A stretch of 64,000 bases of DNA, from NCBI GenBank assembly GCA_028564925.1, contig CM053029.1, positions 185,136,286 to 185,200,285 of the forward strand, given 5' to 3'. Source of the DNA: Lithobates sylvaticus (lineage: Eukaryota; Chordata; Amphibia; Anura; Ranidae). The notes under the pieces are model-generated. The model did no database searches. It saw only the letters and a program-made list of their open reading frames with translations, and was not told the DNA's origin. The translations under genes and the position numbers were made by a program. How positions within the stretch are numbered: position 1 is the first letter of the stretch; the number at the start of each line of letters is the position of its first letter. Positions 1 to 11,610 of the stretch are shown here, one piece after another.

Positions 1-1444
1 ACAGATCTCGGAGGAAGCCTGATCCAATCCCGATCAGTACCAAGATTGTGTGCATTTAAAAGAGGACCCTAGAACTATATTTTTGCTTTTTGTTTTTTTT
101 GTTCTAGGGATAAGCCTTTTTTCAATTTATAGTAATAAGATGCGGTCAGGTTTTACCTAAATTCCAAAAAAAGGTTTTGATCATTTTTTTTTTTTTATTT
201 TTTCATTTTATTTCTTTCCTCCCCCTCATTGTTAATATCTGTGTACCTGACCTGGAAAAAATACTGCTAATTGCTAGTATGGGAGAATTTTTTTTTTTAG
301 AAACTATATTTTTATTTTTTTTTATTTTTTTTGGTGCTATTTTTTATTTTTCATTTTTTTTTTTTTTTTTTTCATTTCTATTTATTTTTTTTTTCCAACC
401 ATTATATTTGTTTTTTGTCTAACCCAGATTCAATGCTCTTTAACCGTCTTGGTTGGAGTAGCATTGAATCTGTAGGTTTTTTTCTTCCCCTTCCATTATT
501 AATTCCACCATTTCCGTTCATTTTCATCACTCACCTCTCTTCCGTTTCTTTTGCTTCATTCTAATTTTTTCTCTGGGTTTTCATCATCCATCTTCTCAAG
601 ATAATGTATCTGTTTAAAAGGATTTTCCCTGCCCGCCAGTAGTGTACCATATTTTTGAACAAAAAGTATCCCTGGACATCCCGTGTTTTTATGTCTTAAT
701 GTAATGCTACCCCCTTAGTCTACCTACTGCTTTAACCTGAGCCCCGTGAGCAGGTGTGGTGGACCCCGGGACCTTGCAATGACAGGCAGTGTTGACTATC
801 CCTACCATCAAGGGCCATGGATAATACTGTCTGTTGCTTGGACTCCGTTCCCTGTGGGGAGCCCACTTTACTCATCCCCATTGCACCCCTTATAAGTATT
901 AAGTCTTGATGACCGTTGCTCCTGTCTGGCATTCCTCCAATATCTGTACACTGACATTCTCCTTTTTTGTTTGTTTTATGTATTCATACACGACGGTCTG
1001 GAGGCCCGCCCAACCACCACCTGAAGACAATTAAGCCATCTCTTGAGACAAATGTGACAAGTAAGACTACCCTGAACTGTTCTTCACCATGCTGAAAAGT
1101 GCTGTCTCGCGGTCCGATCCAAGCGGAGAAACCACTACACGGTCTCACCCAGTTACAGGACTAGATATGCCAGGATCCCGCCATCAATGTTGGAGTTCCG
1201 CTCTTCCAAGGCAGAGGGGCGATGAAACATTGCAGTACAGACACTCATGGTTTAGATGTGAAGCCTCAAGGGCACCTGGATTTGTTTCCTGTCTTAAGCC
1301 TACCTTGAGGAGCTCCGGCGTGTTCAAGAAAGGAAGAGGAGGCCGTGGTGGTGGTGGGGAAGGGTTGGGACTTCTGGACTGTTGTGGGTGGGTACAAAAT
1401 CATTGAAGGACTACTTAAGTTCAAGAATGAACTTCAGGGGGAAC
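1..1444. other. T-rich DNA, no recognised gene
   Basis: Bases 170-410 are dominated by runs of T, which create low-complexity Phe-rich reading frames with no coding meaning. A perfect 13-bp hairpin lies at 425-437 and 460-472 with a 22-nt loop. The last 500 bases are of mixed composition and end in a purine-rich tract just before the candidate LTR at 1445, so part of this region may be internal sequence of that element. I recognise no protein family here. Confidence 0.5.
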
Positions 1445-1539
1445 TGTGGTGGAGAGTTTGAATATTTAAAATGGAATCGGATTGCCATGCCCCATCGGAT
1501 GTGTATGGATGTGTGTGTATGTATATATATATATGTATG

Positions 1540-1570
<31 letters not shown>

Positions 1571-2498
1571 GTGCATGCATGTGTATATATGTTTATATAT
1601 ATTTATGGAGAGATATGTGCGGGAGGTGTATATGATTTTTAGCTGGTAGGTTGTTTCTGTTAAGGGTTAATTTAGCTAAGGGACTTTTGTCAGTTGGAAT
1701 ATGTAATCCAATTGACAGCTCCTTTTGTGTACAGGTCGGTGGAAGGTGTGTTGTAAAACCGCCCGGGATTGTTTACCTAAACTTAATATTCAAAGGAGCA
1801 GGGGTAGTCGTTGCGGGGCCGAATTAATTGGCTAACAAAGGCTTTTGTCCTCTCCCAGGTTAACCAACTGGTTATTCTTTTCAAAGGGTGTTTGATATGC
1901 ATCAGGACGGACACTGTAACCCAGCTATGATTGCGCATACTTAAGTCCCCTATTCATGAGAAGATCTCCTGTTTAGTTAAGTTACCTTCAAACGAATTAA
2001 CTAAAGGGGAGGTGCTATTGATGGGAAATTAAGTTGAGTTACCCCCGGGAACCAATGAACATTGATACTAGAGAGGGGGCATTTTTGGCATATAAATATG
2101 TGTAGAGCTGGATGCTTCAGGCTCTCTCTCTGGACACCCATACCACCGGAAGTGTAATGTATTCTCTGTATCTCTAATCTTTACTCTTTCTCCTAGGACT
2201 TTTAATATGTTTTGATAACCTTGTTGATCAATGTATACCTGTTGTGAACTACAGTCCTTAAATATCTCCTAAAGCCTAGATAACCCTGTACATGTACCAA
2301 CACCTAAGTTTATGATAAGTTCTAAATTATTCTGACGTTTCTTTCCTGTATTAATAAATGTGATTGTTTAACTTTTCGCACTGTTATCGTACGTTTATAT
2401 CCTTATACAGACAAAGGTTTAATCATTTTAAACGCGTTATTCACTTCATTTTTTTGTATCTATAATCATTTAATTAAGCTAGAAATTCAGCTTTAACA
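1445..2498 (+). mobile_element. Candidate old LTR (fossil, family unassigned)
   Basis: The segment follows a purine tract (AGGGGGAAC) and starts with TGTGG. It contains a TATA-like box near 2090 and an AATAAA signal near 2353, and could end at a CA near 2498. Those are the expected parts of an LTR in order. A (TA)n/(TG)n microsatellite sits at 1509-1603. No second LTR lies in the window, so it is a solo LTR or the 3' LTR of an element that begins to the left. The right boundary is uncertain, and no capsid or polymerase reading frame is visible next to it. The age cannot be judged without a partner LTR. Confidence 0.35.
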
Positions 2499-2499
2499 A

Positions 2500-3111
2500 G
2501 TGGCATTGTTTATATCTGGTCAAACCGGAAATTGTATGACGGCCAACAACGAGAATTAACTGGCAGATTGTTGGTTGGATAAACCCTTACAATCTACTCT
2601 CTAAAGGTTAAAATCTTGATTTGCCTCATTAATGTGACACTGCGAATGCAGCATGTGCATAAGTGACTAACCTTTGTGTTCCTATCATTAAAATATTAGT
2701 TATAAAAATGTCATGTGTTTAAAAACCTTTATTAACGTGCAGAAACAACACCCCCGCGGCCATTTTTTAGTGGCCCGTTGTGTTAGTTAGAGGTATCCAT
2801 TTCAAATCGGTCTGTTGTAGATAAAATAGATGGTTCAGTGTCATGCACCATCCTCTCTTAGTCATATATTGCTGACAGTCCTAGTACTATGTTGGTTGGA
2901 GACATTCGCAGTGTCACATTAATGAGGCAAATCAAGATTTTAACCTTTAGAGAGTAGATTGTAAAGGTTTATCCAACCAACAATCTGCCAGTTAATTCTC
3001 GTTGTTGACAACTACATCCAATTAAAATAAAATGGCTAAGCCCATTCTAGTACAATGAACTACAACAAAATTTATACAATTTCTGGTTTGACCAGATATA
3101 AACAATGCCAC
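2500..3111. repeat. Inverted repeat, 149/209-bp arms
   Basis: The arm at 2500-2648 is the reverse complement of 2903-3111 apart from an extra block in the right arm and scattered substitutions. The loop (2649-2902) is unique in the window. Confidence 0.8.
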
Positions 3112-3120
3112 TGCAGCCAA

Positions 3121-3166
3121 TCCGGTTCCCCTGATGAAGTCACATGACGTAACGCATAGGGAGGGA
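3121..3166 (+). ncRNA. Hammerhead-ribozyme-like motif
   Basis: The sequence has a CTGATGA box (3131-3137), a short self-complementary hairpin (GTCA/TGAC), and GTAAC where GAAAC is expected. The flanks CCC and GGG can pair around it. Penelope-like elements are known to carry minimal hammerhead ribozymes. This copy deviates in the second conserved box and is probably inactive. Confidence 0.45.
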
Positions 3167-4130
3167 TCGGAAGCAGTCAACTCGTGAACCGGAAGTGATG
3201 TGAGATTGGCGTTCTGACGCCATTTTTTGCTATCTGCTTGTTTTGATCTTTTATCTTGTAAGAGTCCAATTTATATTTTTTATTTGTCAATAAAGTTCCC
3301 CTGTATTGATTTACTTCACCATTGGAGGCATCCTTTATTTTTCCTTTCTCCCTGGTGATCATATATGGGATCGGAGATTTGGTAATTGATCCCATTTAGA
3401 CACATGTTGGTCAAACATTGTGTAAAGGACACTGGCCCCAGCGGGAGATTCCATTTCCACTGCATGGTGACAAGGTGCCTGAAGGGAGGAGTAGCACTCG
3501 GATGGTGGAGAAAGACTACAGTAATTTGCTATTACACGCGCAACTAAAGAATATATGAGGTGAGAGTCTAGTGAGCTTGTTTATGGATTATACATGCCCA
3601 CCCTGCTGACAGTTGTGAAATAGCATCAGTCATACGGAAAAAACACTCAGCCTGCACATATGTGGATATTCTTTTATATAGTTGCCCTTGAACTATTTAT
3701 CCATTGGATTCTATTAGGGGTTATCTCCTATTTTGAACTTTTTTATTTATCGGACTGTATTAACAATATCATGCACTTAGACCACCTTCTTTAATATTTA
3801 CTCTATCAGTGTTGTTTATCATTTATTTATTTGATACGTGCATTTATATATTAATCATTAAGTTATTTATTATTGAACATTATTAGACGTGTTACACTTT
3901 TTAGATGTGTGTTTTTTCTAAGCGCTAAATCACTTTAATTATCATTTAATTTTTGTGTATTGTGAATACGACTAGGTTTGGCTGCTGGTTATTAATTCAT
4001 GTAAGATATTTTATCTATATTGAATAACACTCACTACCATTTGTTTAAGTTATTTTCTATTTGTCACTTGTATATTTAACCCTATATTACTTACAAGGGA
4101 TTTTTTACACGTTTGCACCTATTTGCTTAA

Positions 4131-4683
4131 AGCGGTTCTGCACCCATCCATAGAAGTATGTTTCTATGGCTTCCCTATCCTGTAAGAAGACAGAATTGAC
4201 GGTTCAATTCTGCATCTTTTAAGCTTACCTTGAATGATGGCTTCATCTGTGTTCTTCTCCCTGCGGCGGTGGGCGGGCTCTCTGCGTCGATCGTCGTCGC
4301 TTCCTTCTAGTTCGCAATGTCTTCTGGGACCTGGCGCTGTGTCTTGTGGGCTATCTCGCTGTGTCTCCTGGGATCAATCCCGAGGCGAAATCTCGCGGGA
4401 TTAGCGACGCCGCCCGTTGTGATGGCAACCTGAGCTGTTGGCGTCGGCGAAAATACACAGGTGGATTGTGGGCCAGCAACCCGGAAGAAAAGGACCGGAG
4501 TCGTTTCAGGTGCCCACACTGAAGATGGAAGCCGTCATGAAGAGTTTTTAAAAGTGCACATTCCGGACGAAAAACAGAAGAAAGAAGACCAAGAACTCAA
4601 ACAGGTGAGTGACATTTATGCAAACCACATTACACCACATAACACACACAAAAAAAAAAGGACAAACACAGTGTAGAACCGCT
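4131..4683. mobile_element. TTAA-flanked MITE (piggyBac-like target)
   Basis: The ends are inverted repeats (AGCGGTTCTGCAC on the left, its near complement GTGTAGAACCGCT on the right). Both ends are flanked by TTAA (4127-4130 and 4684-4687), the target duplicated by piggyBac transposases. The 553-bp interior has only short reading frames and no transposase, so this is a non-autonomous element. It is inserted in the PLE-like non-coding region. Confidence 0.7.
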
Positions 4684-4758
4684 TTAATCTATTAATTTAC
4701 ACGTGTGGATCACCCTGTTCCACTATCCATTAGTAAAGCGCGAAGGTCACTTTCCATT

Positions 4759-6512
4759 TATCTCCTGTAGTATGTCGCATTTGCAGTCTGGTCATCTTAT
4801 GTAGTTTGTCGCATTCGCAGTCTGGTCATCTCCTGTAGTCGCAATCGCAGTTTGGGCATCTCCTGTAGTATGTCGCATTCGCATGCTGGTCATCTCCTGT
4901 AGCATGTCGCATTCGCAGTCTGGTCATCTCCTGTAGTATGTCGTATTCGCAGTCTGGTCATCTCCTGTAGTATGTCGCATTCGCAGTCTGGTCATCTCCT
5001 GTAGCATGTCTCATTCGCAGTCTGGTCATCTCCTGTAGTATGTCGCATTCGCAGTCTGGTCATCTCCTGTAGCATGTCGCATTCGCAGTCTGGTCATCTC
5101 CTGTAGTCGCATTCGCAGTCTGGTCATCTCCTGTAGTATGTCGCATTCGCAGTCTGGTCATCTCCTGTAGTATGTCGCATTCGCAGTCTGGTAATCTCCT
5201 GTAGTATGTCACATTCGCAGTCTGGTCATCTCCTGTAGTATGTCGCATTCGCAGTCTGATCATCTCCTGTAGCATGTCGCATTCGCAGTCTGGTCATCTC
5301 CTGTAGCACGTCTCATTCGCAGTCTGGTCATCTCCTGTAGTATGTTGCATTCGCAGTCTGGTCATCTCCTGTAGCATGTCGCATTCGCAGTCTGGTCATC
5401 TCCTGTAGTCGCATTCGCAGTCTGGTCATCTCCTGTAGCATGTCGCATTCGCAGTCTGGTCATCTCCTGTAGCATGTCTCATTCGCAGTCTGGTCATCTC
5501 CTGTAGTATGTCGCATTCGCAGTCTGGTCATCTCCTGTAGCATGTCGCATTCGCAGTCTGGTCATCTCCTGTAGTCTCATTCGCAGTCTGGTCATCTCCT
5601 GTAGTATGTCGCATTCGCAGTCTGATCATCTCCTGTAGTATGTCGCATTCGCAGTCTGGTAATCTCCTGTAGTATGTCACATTCGCAGTCTGGTCATCTC
5701 CTGTAGTATGTCGCATTCGCAGTCTGGTCATCTCCTGTAGCATGTCGCATTCGCAGTCTGGTCATCTCCTGTAGCACGTCTCATTCGCAGTCTGGTCATC
5801 TCCTGTAGTATGTTGCATTCGCAGTCTGGTCATCTCCTGTAGCATGTCGCATTCGCAGTCTGGTCATCTCCTGTAGTCGCATTCGCAGTCTGGTCATCTC
5901 CTGTAGTCGCATTCGCAGTCTGGTCATCTCCTGTAGCATGTCGCATTCGCAGTCTGGTCATCTCCTGTAAACGCATTCGCAGTCTGGTCATCTCCTGTAG
6001 TCGCATTCGCAGTCTGGTCATCTCCTGTAGTCGCATTCGCAGTCTGGTCATCACCTGTAGTATGTCGCATTCGCAGTCTGGTCATCACCTGTAATATGTC
6101 GCATTCGCAGTCTGGTCATCACCTGTAGTATGTCGCATTCGTAGTCTGGTCATCTCCTGTAGTATTTCGCATTCGCAGTCTGGTCATCACCTGTAGTATA
6201 TCGCATTCGCAGTCTGGTCATCTCCTGTAGTATGTCGCATTCGCAGTCTGGTCATCTCCTGTAGTATGTCGCATTCACAGTCTGGGCATCTCCTGTAGCA
6301 TGTCACATTCGCAGTCTGGTCATCTCCTGTAGCATGTCTCATTCGCAGTCTGGTCATCTCCTGTAGTCGCATTCGCAGTCTGGTCATCTCCTGTAGCATG
6401 TCGCATTCGCAGTCTGGTCATCTCCTGTAGTCGCATTCGCAGTCTGGTCATCTCCTGTAGTCGCATTCGCAGTCTGGTCATCTCCTGTAGCATGTCGCAT
6501 TTGCAATCACTA
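4759..6512. repeat. 34/30-bp minisatellite with higher-order structure
   Basis: A unit of about 34 bp, with cores CGCATTCGCAGTCTGGTCAT and CTCCTGTAG, repeats some fifty times. Two length classes alternate: 34 bp with a TATG or CATG spacer, and 30 bp without it. Rare variants recur at a distance of 468 bp: GTAATCTCC at 5191 and 5659, and GCACGTCTC near 5305 and 5773. This shows a multi-unit block was itself duplicated. Short reading frames on the minus strand are by-products of the repeat. Confidence 0.95.
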
Positions 6513-6690
6513 TATTTTCTGTGAAATATATATGCATATGAGCGTATCTTTTTTATTTTGGTGGGGGAGTGGATCTTGGGTGGGAGTTCCCACACTTTTT
6601 TCCCCAGGACTTGACCCCTGCAGGTAAGGATACATGCAGGAGGCATGTATATTCTTATAGATTAGCACTATGGAAGCTCACAATACACTA

Positions 6691-7008
6691 TACAATCTGA
6701 TTGTACAATATCCTTTAGATCAGGGGTCTCAAACTGGCGGTCCTCCAGCTGTTGTGAAACTACAAGTCCCATCATGCCTCTGCCTGTGGGAGTCATGCTT
6801 GTAACTGTCAGCCTTGCAATGCCTCATGGGACTTGTAGTTTTGTAACAGCTGGAGGGCCGCCAGTTTGAGATCCCTGCTTTTGATCTACCATCAACTATG
6901 TAGTGCAAGGGCCTGCCTGGTTGGATACAGAGTGATTGGAAAGATAGGTGTATCCTTTTATTATATAGTTTTGTTAAATATACAGGAGATTGTACAGAGA
7001 TTGTATAG
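6691..7008. mobile_element. MITE, family also at 10843, split by a hAT MITE
   Basis: The left end TACAATCTGATTGTACAAT and right end with AGATTGTACAGAGATTGTA are inverted repeats. The same ends and interior recur at 10843-11008. The interior is interrupted at 6721-6877 by a hAT-type MITE, which is therefore younger. No transposase is present. The superfamily is not assigned. Confidence 0.65.
6721..6877. mobile_element. hAT-type MITE
   Basis: The element begins CAGGGGTCTCAAACTGGCGG and ends with the near-perfect complement of that sequence; the inverted repeats reach about 58 bp each, leaving a short centre. The flanking 8-bp target duplications are CTTTAGAT (6713-6720) and CTTTTGAT (6878-6885), one mismatch apart. 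CAGGG ends with 8-bp duplications are typical of hAT transposons. It has no coding capacity. Confidence 0.85.
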
Positions 7009-7261
7009 GGTATGGACACCTTTACTAGTCAGCGGTAATAGATTAAAACATTTTTATTTTTTAGTTATTTGTAGTTTTTTCCCAGAAAAGATATCAACCT
7101 TAGACACTACATAGCATCCTGGTCATACAAATCTAAAGTCATATATCGACTTCAGATCCAGCTATGTTGAACAGGTCCTACTGGTTATTAGACCATCACG
7201 TTCTTTCCCACCTCTCTGCCCTCTGTAACATCTGCTCTGTGCCCTGATATAGGGGGCCCTT

Positions 7262-8395
7262 TCACTTAGGGATAAAATCGCTCCTAATGTTTTTAATCCC
7301 CCTGCTCAAAAACTGTGTTTTTTCCAAAACCCTACAGGCTACTACCAATGCCATAAATGTCAGGTGTGTTCCTTGAATGGATGTAGGAGCAGGAGGATGA
7401 ATGGTTTTGTCTCGGCCAGCACCTCAGTTGACTGTATATACTCGAGTATAAGCCGACCCGAATATAAGCCGAGGCACCTATTTTTACCACAAAAAAATGG
7501 GAAAACTTATTGACTCGAGTATAAGCCTAGGGTGAGAAATGCGCAGCTACTGTAAGTGGAAAAGAAGGTCAACAATGCCCATTTGCAGCCTCCCTGTGCC
7601 CATTAGCATGCCTCACTGTGCCCATTTGCAGCCATAGGTCCCGCGAACTTCAAACTTGGTAGTTAAGGGTTCCTAGATGCCCCCTAGCTGCAGCCAAATT
7701 TGAGGTCTCTGGACCCAAAGGGTCCTGAAATGACATTGCTGCAGATGGACACAGTTGACCGACTTTGGGGTCCAGTATTTTAGGGGCCACTTGGTGCTAG
7801 GGACCCCAAATGGTATGCAAACCCAGTGGAACTGTCACTATAACATATCCAAAGATAGGGTTCCTAGCACCAAGTGGCCCTGAGATACAGGGCCCCAAAT
7901 TTGGGTCAGAAAATGTAATTCTTTGCTGCAGAAAAGTGCTTGACTCCAGTATAAGCCGAGAGGGGCATTTTCAGCACAAAAAAATGTGCTGAAAAACTCG
8001 GCTTATAAGCCATTTATCACATGCTTCACTACAGCTGTAGTGTACTTGCTGCAGTACCCATGTGGGTTGCAGTATGCGGGCAGGACCAAGCGGGCCCTGC
8101 AGGTATGTCTAAATGAACACATCAATAATATCAGAAACGTTTTAAGATTTCATTCAGTATCAAAACATTATACTATCCGTCATAACAGAGATCTCACCAA
8201 CACTATCTTTCTTGGCATTGACAAATTTAGTGCCCATTGGAGAGGTAGTTCTCTCGTTAGAGAGTTATCTAGAATGGAAATGTCATGGATACATAGAATC
8301 AGGTCATATGTTCCTCATGGTCTAAATGTAGACGTTGATGTAAATGCTTTTATTGATAACTCCTCTTTTCTGCTGGCTAATCTGTCTACATGAAT
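7262..8395 (+). pseudogene. PLE GIY-YIG endonuclease remnant
   Basis: From 7262 the frame reads SLRDKIAPNVFNPP and a Cys-rich motif (YYQCHKCQVCSLNGCRS) typical of the linker before the Penelope nuclease. After a MITE of about 575 bp the frame continues from about 8010 with VVYLLQYPCGLQYAGRTKRA, the GIY-YIG core, then LNEHI, WRGSSLVRELSRME and the C-terminal GLNVDVDVNAF. GIY-YIG in PLEs nicks target DNA to prime reverse transcription. The upstream reverse transcriptase is missing and upstream frames are scrambled, so it is non-functional. Confidence 0.8.
7435..8009. mobile_element. MITE with TATAAGCCGA ends
   Basis: The sequence ACTCGAGTATAAGCCGA near 7439 is echoed in inverse orientation as CTCGGCTTATA near 7997, and a long hairpin lies at the right end (GTATAAGCCGAG to CTCGGCTTATA, 7950-8006). 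The interior has short internal duplications but no transposase. It is inserted in the PLE coding fragment. The superfamily is not assigned. Confidence 0.55.
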
Positions 8396-9204
8396 ATTTT
8401 GCATTCATTGTAAACCCGCTATGAGCTTCTGGCTTATATCGATTTGTAATTTTTTGTTAATTTGTTTATATATTAACATATTTATTCCATGAACTTGTGA
8501 ATTTTTGTCCTTTTAAATTTTTGTTTATATATATATATATTGTTTCAATACACCCTTTTTTTTCTTATATGTGGCTAACTTTAGGGTTCTAGTTCCCTAG
8601 TGGTATGTTAGTAGTACTTTTTTTTATATTAATTTCCTTTCGAATTAATTTCATTTGATTTGAATTAAGAGTTGAACTCATTACTTTTTAAACTTTTGCT
8701 GCTATATGGTCCATTTCCAATAGAGGCCGCTGTTTTTCCCTTTGGAGCGGGTGTCCCCGTATTAGACATTTAACCTTTTTCCGGTCCCTTTAAGATATGG
8801 GTGGGAGAGTATTTGAATACCCTGTGCACTGTGATGTCTATCAGTGTACAAGGGTGGGTTTAACATTATATTTAGCTATAATGGATACTTATGAGACCCA
8901 ATCTAATATACGGAGGTCACACTGTTACAGCGACATCTGTGTGTTGACCTGTATTGGATGGTCGGGTGTCGGTTTAGCTGATCCGTTGTTGCGTTGTTTG
9001 GTGGCCACCCATTGCTGCTTTTGGGATGTCAGGGAATCAGCTATGAAACATTCATTTGTTTCTATATGTGTGGGTATTTGCCTTTTTCAAAAATGGAGCA
9101 TTGCTTAGAGTGACTACCTAAAGCTCAGAACTAGGTGTGGTTGCTTCCTATATTGTATATATTGCGGTGAGTCAGTACGGCGCCCGTGCCCCAGAACAAC
9201 GTCA

Positions 9205-9224
9205 TCTGTGATGAAGCGCGTAGG
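9205..9224 (+). ncRNA. Degenerate hammerhead-like core
   Basis: CTGTGATGAAGCGCGTAGGG matches the layout of the other hammerhead-like cores (box, then GCGTAGGG) but has lost the middle hairpin. It lies in the non-coding tail of the PLE fragment, the expected place. Confidence 0.3.
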
Positions 9225-9800
9225 GAGGAGTGACATGATGACGTCACTGCGTTTGTGCAAGTCCTGGAAGGATGGCTGCCTTATTGAGCCAGCTGGCTTA
9301 TCTTTTATGCTTAATTTACATTCCGCAATGTAAGTGCACTACAATTCTTTTAACTATAAACGCCTAAGATTTTACACTATGGAGGCCTTATCTCTTTTTG
9401 TGGTTCATGTGTGATAGGGCCCTTTCACGGAGGTGGAGGCTTGACAGCGATTGCCTTGGATGACAAAAAGCCCTGACTGGGTATATAGCCACAAGCGGGA
9501 AAGACCTCCTGTAATAAGAGGTCACAACGAGCTGGTAAGTGGCCATTCTTATGAGGTGGAGGCTTTCTTTGAAATTCACATGCTACTTTGGTGAAAGTGT
9601 TAAGCTCTGAGGGATTCATTGGACATCACGTCATTGTATGGACTTCCTTTTAACGTGTTCACTATTGTTTTACCTATATATATTTTTTTAGTTTGGCACA
9701 GTTTTATTTTTGGATTATTTGATGTGTGCTGTGCGGATCTCACAGAAAAGTTACTGCTTTTTTACATTCACTCATTTTCTATATTCACTCATTGCTGATT

Positions 9801-10842
9801 TGTGACAGCGCAGTAATACCCATTTTCCCAATTTACCCTGATCTAGAAGAGCACGGAGGATGATCAATGTTTTATCTTTCTGAGCTAGTAAATATGGATG
9901 CGGTTTCTATGGAAGCAGCCTGGAATGGGAGAGATACAGAATATCAAAAGCACGTTCAGTGCTGCAACCCACAGCTTGGAAGAGCTGGCAGTTATCCACA
10001 ATAGTGGCAGCTGCGATGAATAACCCTATAATTTTTTTATTTTCACAATCAATTGCAAAGGCAAGCTCTCTGTGACCTGCTGGTGACTGAACTCTGCTTC
10101 CCATAAAGTCAATCAGGCTTGTAGCAACAGCTGAACAAGTTACAAGTTCCTTACCTGCAGTGCTATAGCACCATCTGTGCCATTTGCAGCTGGGCTCAAA
10201 CCACTGAAAACCTTCTTCTTCAGCTTTGTTCAATAAAGTGCTTAAATGCTGTTTTTTTTAGGGGCAGTAACCTACAGCAGCCAATCAGAACTCCATCAGC
10301 TTAAAGCAAAACTTCAGGTAGGTATAATAATCACAAATCTATGCAGTCCTGTAATCAATAATACATCATTAAATATATTTATTTAAAAATCAGTCAGTAT
10401 AATCAAATGAATTTGAGCCAGTATTAGCCTATTGCAGTCTACTGTACAATCAGTACAGCAGAGCTCAGAGAGGAGGAGATTACTGTAGTGCAAGGAGCAT
10501 GCTGATAAGAGGAAAGAGCAGAGTGACAAAGAGATGAGCACATCAGTGTGCTGCTTTATCGTTCGCTTTCCAGTCACAGGGTGAGGATTGGGAGGGGCTC
10601 TGTAAGTAAAAATTGAAACGGCAGAAGAGAACAATTAGGTCCCCTACCCAGTTAAATGGGGCTGTTGGGAAGAGCTGTTTAATTCTCAGAAATGGATAGG
10701 CAGAAATGTAAATCTTTTAGTTGTAGTGCTACCCCCCGAAGTAGCCACTTGGTAATTTGGTGTCTCTGTTCTGCGCCTCGACTACAAGAACAACCTTAGC
10801 CCCTCTGACACACCTATAGAGTTAAGCTCACCTTTCACACTA
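9801..10842. other. No gene recognised; partial TTAA repeat
   Basis: I see no gene. A TTAA at 10301-10304 is followed by AGCAAAACTTCAGG, which looks like one end of a TTAA MITE, but I find no matching right end. An open frame of 108 codons on the minus strand (9907-10233) has no recognisable domain. Confidence 0.4.
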
Positions 10843-11008
10843 TGCAATCTGATTGTATAATCTCCTTTAGATCTACCTTCAACTATGTAATACAAAGGCC
10901 AGTCAGATGGTATACAGATTGACTGGATAGATTAGGTGTGTTCTCCTACCCATTAGGTGGTAAATCTAAAGGGGATTGTACAGAGATTGTACAAATAGAT
11001 TGTATAGT
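10843..11008. mobile_element. MITE, same family as 6691-7008
   Basis: The ends GCAATCTGATTGTATAAT and GGATTGTACAGAGATTGTA are inverted repeats, and the interior (CTTTAGATCTACC, CAACTATGTA) matches the copy at 6691. This copy lacks the hAT insertion, which confirms that the hAT MITE is younger. Confidence 0.65.
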
Positions 11009-11400
11009 ATATAGCCACCATTAGAGTGGGATGTAGAGACAGAATATAGAGAGATTGAATGTGGTTTGTAGGACATAGGGAGGTGGAGTGGTGTGCAGGA
11101 CAGGGTACGACAAGTTGGATTGGAGTGCAGAGAGCTAGCATGTGGTAAGAGAAGAGAGGCAGAAGCTTGTAATGAGAGGCGGGGAGGGAGTAAAGAGTTG
11201 GAGTGTTGTGTAGGGCAGATACAGGGATTTAGGGTGAGGTATGTAGGGTGCACAGGATTAGAGAGGATGTAGAGAGTTTGAATGGGGTGCAGAAATGGGA
11301 CGCAAAGTTTTAGTGAGGGTGTAAGGAGTTGGAGTGAGGCGCAGAGGATTGAAGTGCAAGGATGAGTGTAGAGATCTAGAAAAAGTTTACAAGTGGAATC
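11009..11400. repeat. Degenerate GA/GT-rich tandem repeat
   Basis: Imperfect units around the motif GGAGTGGTGTGCAG, some 25-35 bp long, recur on a purine-rich strand. The period is too eroded to define by eye. Confidence 0.45.
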
Positions 11401-11610
11401 TAAACTTCTGATGTGCGTGTGTGTTCCAGGTCACTGGTTCAAAATATAATAGCTGTTATATCAGTATGACTGCTTGGCAACTAGTATCTTCTGAAGGAGA
11501 GGACAGCAACATCATCCCTGTCTCTCTTCCTTAGTTCTTTGTATATGGGGATATGATGTCAAATTTACATTGACCTGGATATGACTGTACAGTAGAAACA
11601 GAAGGACATA

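Larger units (their letters stand above)
2500..4758 (+). mobile_element. PLE-like fragment with inverted 5' end
   Basis: An imperfect inverted repeat pairs 2500-2648 with 2903-3111; the right arm carries about 60 bp more than the left, and 254 bp separate them. The right arm leads straight into a hammerhead-like core (3131-3153) and then an AT-rich non-coding stretch with an AATAAA signal (about 3290). The order resembles the non-coding terminal region of the Penelope-like copies at 35-48 kb, though I cannot align them closely by eye. A TTAA MITE (4131-4683) interrupts it, and the tail appears to resume at 4688 and run to the minisatellite. No coding part is left. Assignment to PLEs is by architecture, not by protein homology. 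Confidence 0.45.
7120..9800 (+). mobile_element. Penelope-like element, 3' fragment
   Basis: This keeps the C-terminal coding part of a PLE (zinc-binding motif and GIY-YIG nuclease) and then about 1.4 kb of non-coding terminal DNA with a degenerate hammerhead-like core at 9205-9224. It is 5'-truncated: no reverse transcriptase remains. A MITE (7435-8009) splits the coding part between the zinc motif and the GIY-YIG domain. The protein is clearly diverged from the copies at 35-48 kb, so this is an older, different subfamily. Both boundaries are approximate. Confidence 0.75.

Noticed and set aside
4759-6512. Regular short repeats that could suggest a CRISPR array
   Set aside because: The units are directly joined with only 0-4-base spacers of fixed sequence, and the window is clearly eukaryotic. 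It is a minisatellite.
5060-6646. Several 70-110-codon minus-strand frames
   Set aside because: They are translations of the minisatellite unit (MLQEMTRLRMRH and similar). Frames repeat because some units are multiples of three.
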